This document shows positions 60,411 to 64,000 of a stretch of DNA of 64,000 nt, in pieces; within the stretch, counting starts at the first letter, position 1, and each line of letters opens with the position of its first letter. Both the position numbers and the translations under genes were made by a program. Source of the stretch: Thamnidium elegans (lineage: Eukaryota > Mucoromycota > Mucoromycetes > Mucorales > Mucoraceae); the NCBI GenBank assembly GCA_025201345.1, contig JAIXMG010000012.1:62001-126000 (forward strand). The letters run 5' to 3'. Under the pieces are notes generated by a model. That model saw only the letters and a list, made by a program, of their open reading frames with translations. It ran no database searches and was not told the DNA's origin.

Positions 60411-63051
<2,641 letters not shown>

Positions 63052-63209
63052 TCAGTGTAACACGCACTATTTTAAAAAACTTTTTTTAATTCCCATATTA
63101 AACTTAATGGACTTTAAAAATTAATGAGGATCCTCCAGGACAAAAAAAAAAAAAAAAAAAACTGTTCTTTCTCTCTCTTTTCTTCCTGTTTTTTTTTTGT
63201 ATAATAAAA

Positions 63210-64000
63210 ATGATACAATTTTCAAGTAAAGTCTTTTCTTTACTGGTCGTTCTATTACCATGTTATATATTCTTACACTTATTAAAATACAATACAAGTT
63301 TTACAACTAAACTACCGTTTAACCATACTTTTGCAACTACATTCCATGCCACTTGGATTACCTCCATTCCTCAACCACAACCTAGAAGAATAAACCATGA
63401 CTCGGACGAAAAATACTTGACCTTTTTTACTCATAGTGGTTTTCAAAATCAATTAATACAAGGTTAGAAAAAAAAAACGTATTATTATATATATTTTTAA
63501 TTATTTTTTTTTTTTTTTTTTTTTTTTTTAGTCGAAAATGGTATCTTGTTAGCTTGGTATCTAAATCGGACACTCATTTTACCAAAAGCTGTATTGGGTC
63601 AAGCATTCGGTTGGAATCAATTTTCTAAACTTTATCAGCATCATACGTTACGTGATACAAGTAATGATTACTGTAAGCAGTTTAAAGATAAGAAGTCTCG
63701 AAAATTAGCTTCTTGCCCTGATCCTAAAAAATACTCACTGGCTTCATTTGACGATTTATTTGATTTATCTTGGGCTAAACAACATGTCAAAATTGAAGAA
63801 AGAGATGCAAGTGATTTTAATTGGCTACGCTATAATTATGGAATACAAAGAAATCATGTTGACCCAATTCAGCATGGATCATATGTCGACGGTGACGTTT
63901 TATATTTTAAAGGTAAAATTTTTATATATATCAACTCAAATGGAAAATCTAAACAATAAAAAAAAAAAATAGATGAGACTAGATATGATTGGCGAATTTA
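63210..64000 (+). CDS. Type II membrane glycosyltransferase, O-fucosyltransferase-like (5' part)
   Basis: Partial, cut by the window end. Exons: 63210 to about 63465, about 63532-63911 and about 63972 onward. An N-terminal signal anchor (VFSLLVVLLPCYIFLHLL) and a short stem with an N-glycosylation site precede the catalytic opening: LTFFTHSGFQNQLIQVENG, LLAWYLNRTLILPKAVLGQ. This resembles the GDP-fucose protein O-fucosyltransferase fold of fungal Golgi enzymes, where the GxxNQ-type motif (GFQNQ) is the nucleotide-sugar loop. Donor and acceptor are inferred; catalytic C-terminal motifs lie outside the window. The start is 158 bp after the AFG2 stop. Confidence 0.7.

Overview
The window is nuclear DNA of an early-diverging filamentous fungus, most likely Mucoromycota (Mucorales-like). 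The evidence is strong A+T bias, homopolymer runs, many short introns (about 50-80 nt, GTAAGT...YAG) inside almost every gene, and the gene repertoire itself: proteasome lid subunits, Yak1, CK2, Afg2, a plant/fungal-type single-chain urease with UreG, a Kre9/Knh1-like wall protein and a Bre4-like transporter. Genus cannot be fixed from sequence reading alone. The gene models below were assembled by hand from conserved protein sequence, splice sites and phase. For most multi-exon genes the exon lengths sum to a multiple of three.

Layout. 0-10.7 kb: divergent proteasome lid genes RPN6 (cut by the window edge) and RPN7, a small membrane-tail protein, tRNA-Trp(CCA), a seven-helix membrane protein, NAD kinase and a secreted Kre9/Knh1-like protein. 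10.7-22.9 kb: a gene-poor repeat island with several copies of a TA-flanked inverted-repeat element family, a CpG-rich foldback, a pair of long direct repeats and one orphan acidic-repeat gene. 22.9-31.8 kb: an S28 serine peptidase, a 3-ketoacyl-CoA reductase (Ifa38-like), and urease with its GTPase UreG transcribed divergently from one 408-bp spacer. 31.8-36.7 kb: a second repeat island with an inverted copy of the repeat at 20.7 kb, a tiny zinc-ribbon gene and a decayed coding fragment. 36.7-49.5 kb: a Cys-tail mini-protein, an E2-binding HECT-like E3 ligase, CK2 alpha, a Bre4-like transporter, a PWWP protein, a DUF4203/TM7SF3-like membrane protein and a 73-residue mini-protein. 49.5-54.4 kb: a third repeat stretch around a phytanoyl-CoA dioxygenase-family gene. 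54.4-64 kb: endonuclease III (NTH1), a PHOSPHO-type HAD phosphatase, Yak1 kinase, Afg2 AAA-ATPase and the start of a type II membrane glycosyltransferase.

Functional groupings: Rpn6/Rpn7 are partners in the 19S lid. UreG loads nickel into the neighbouring urease. The other genes look like ordinary housekeeping neighbours with no evident shared pathway.

The most unusual features are splicing oddities and repeats. Two GC-AG introns (NADK, AFG2) are each required by conserved protein sequence. UreG contains 8-nt and 11-nt micro-exons inside conserved motifs. A TA-flanked non-autonomous repeat family carries a GGGGGTCGACCCC-type palindrome and, in one copy, a long foldback; two copies lie in inverted orientation around the urease block. 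No CRISPR, rRNA or complete autonomous transposon was seen.
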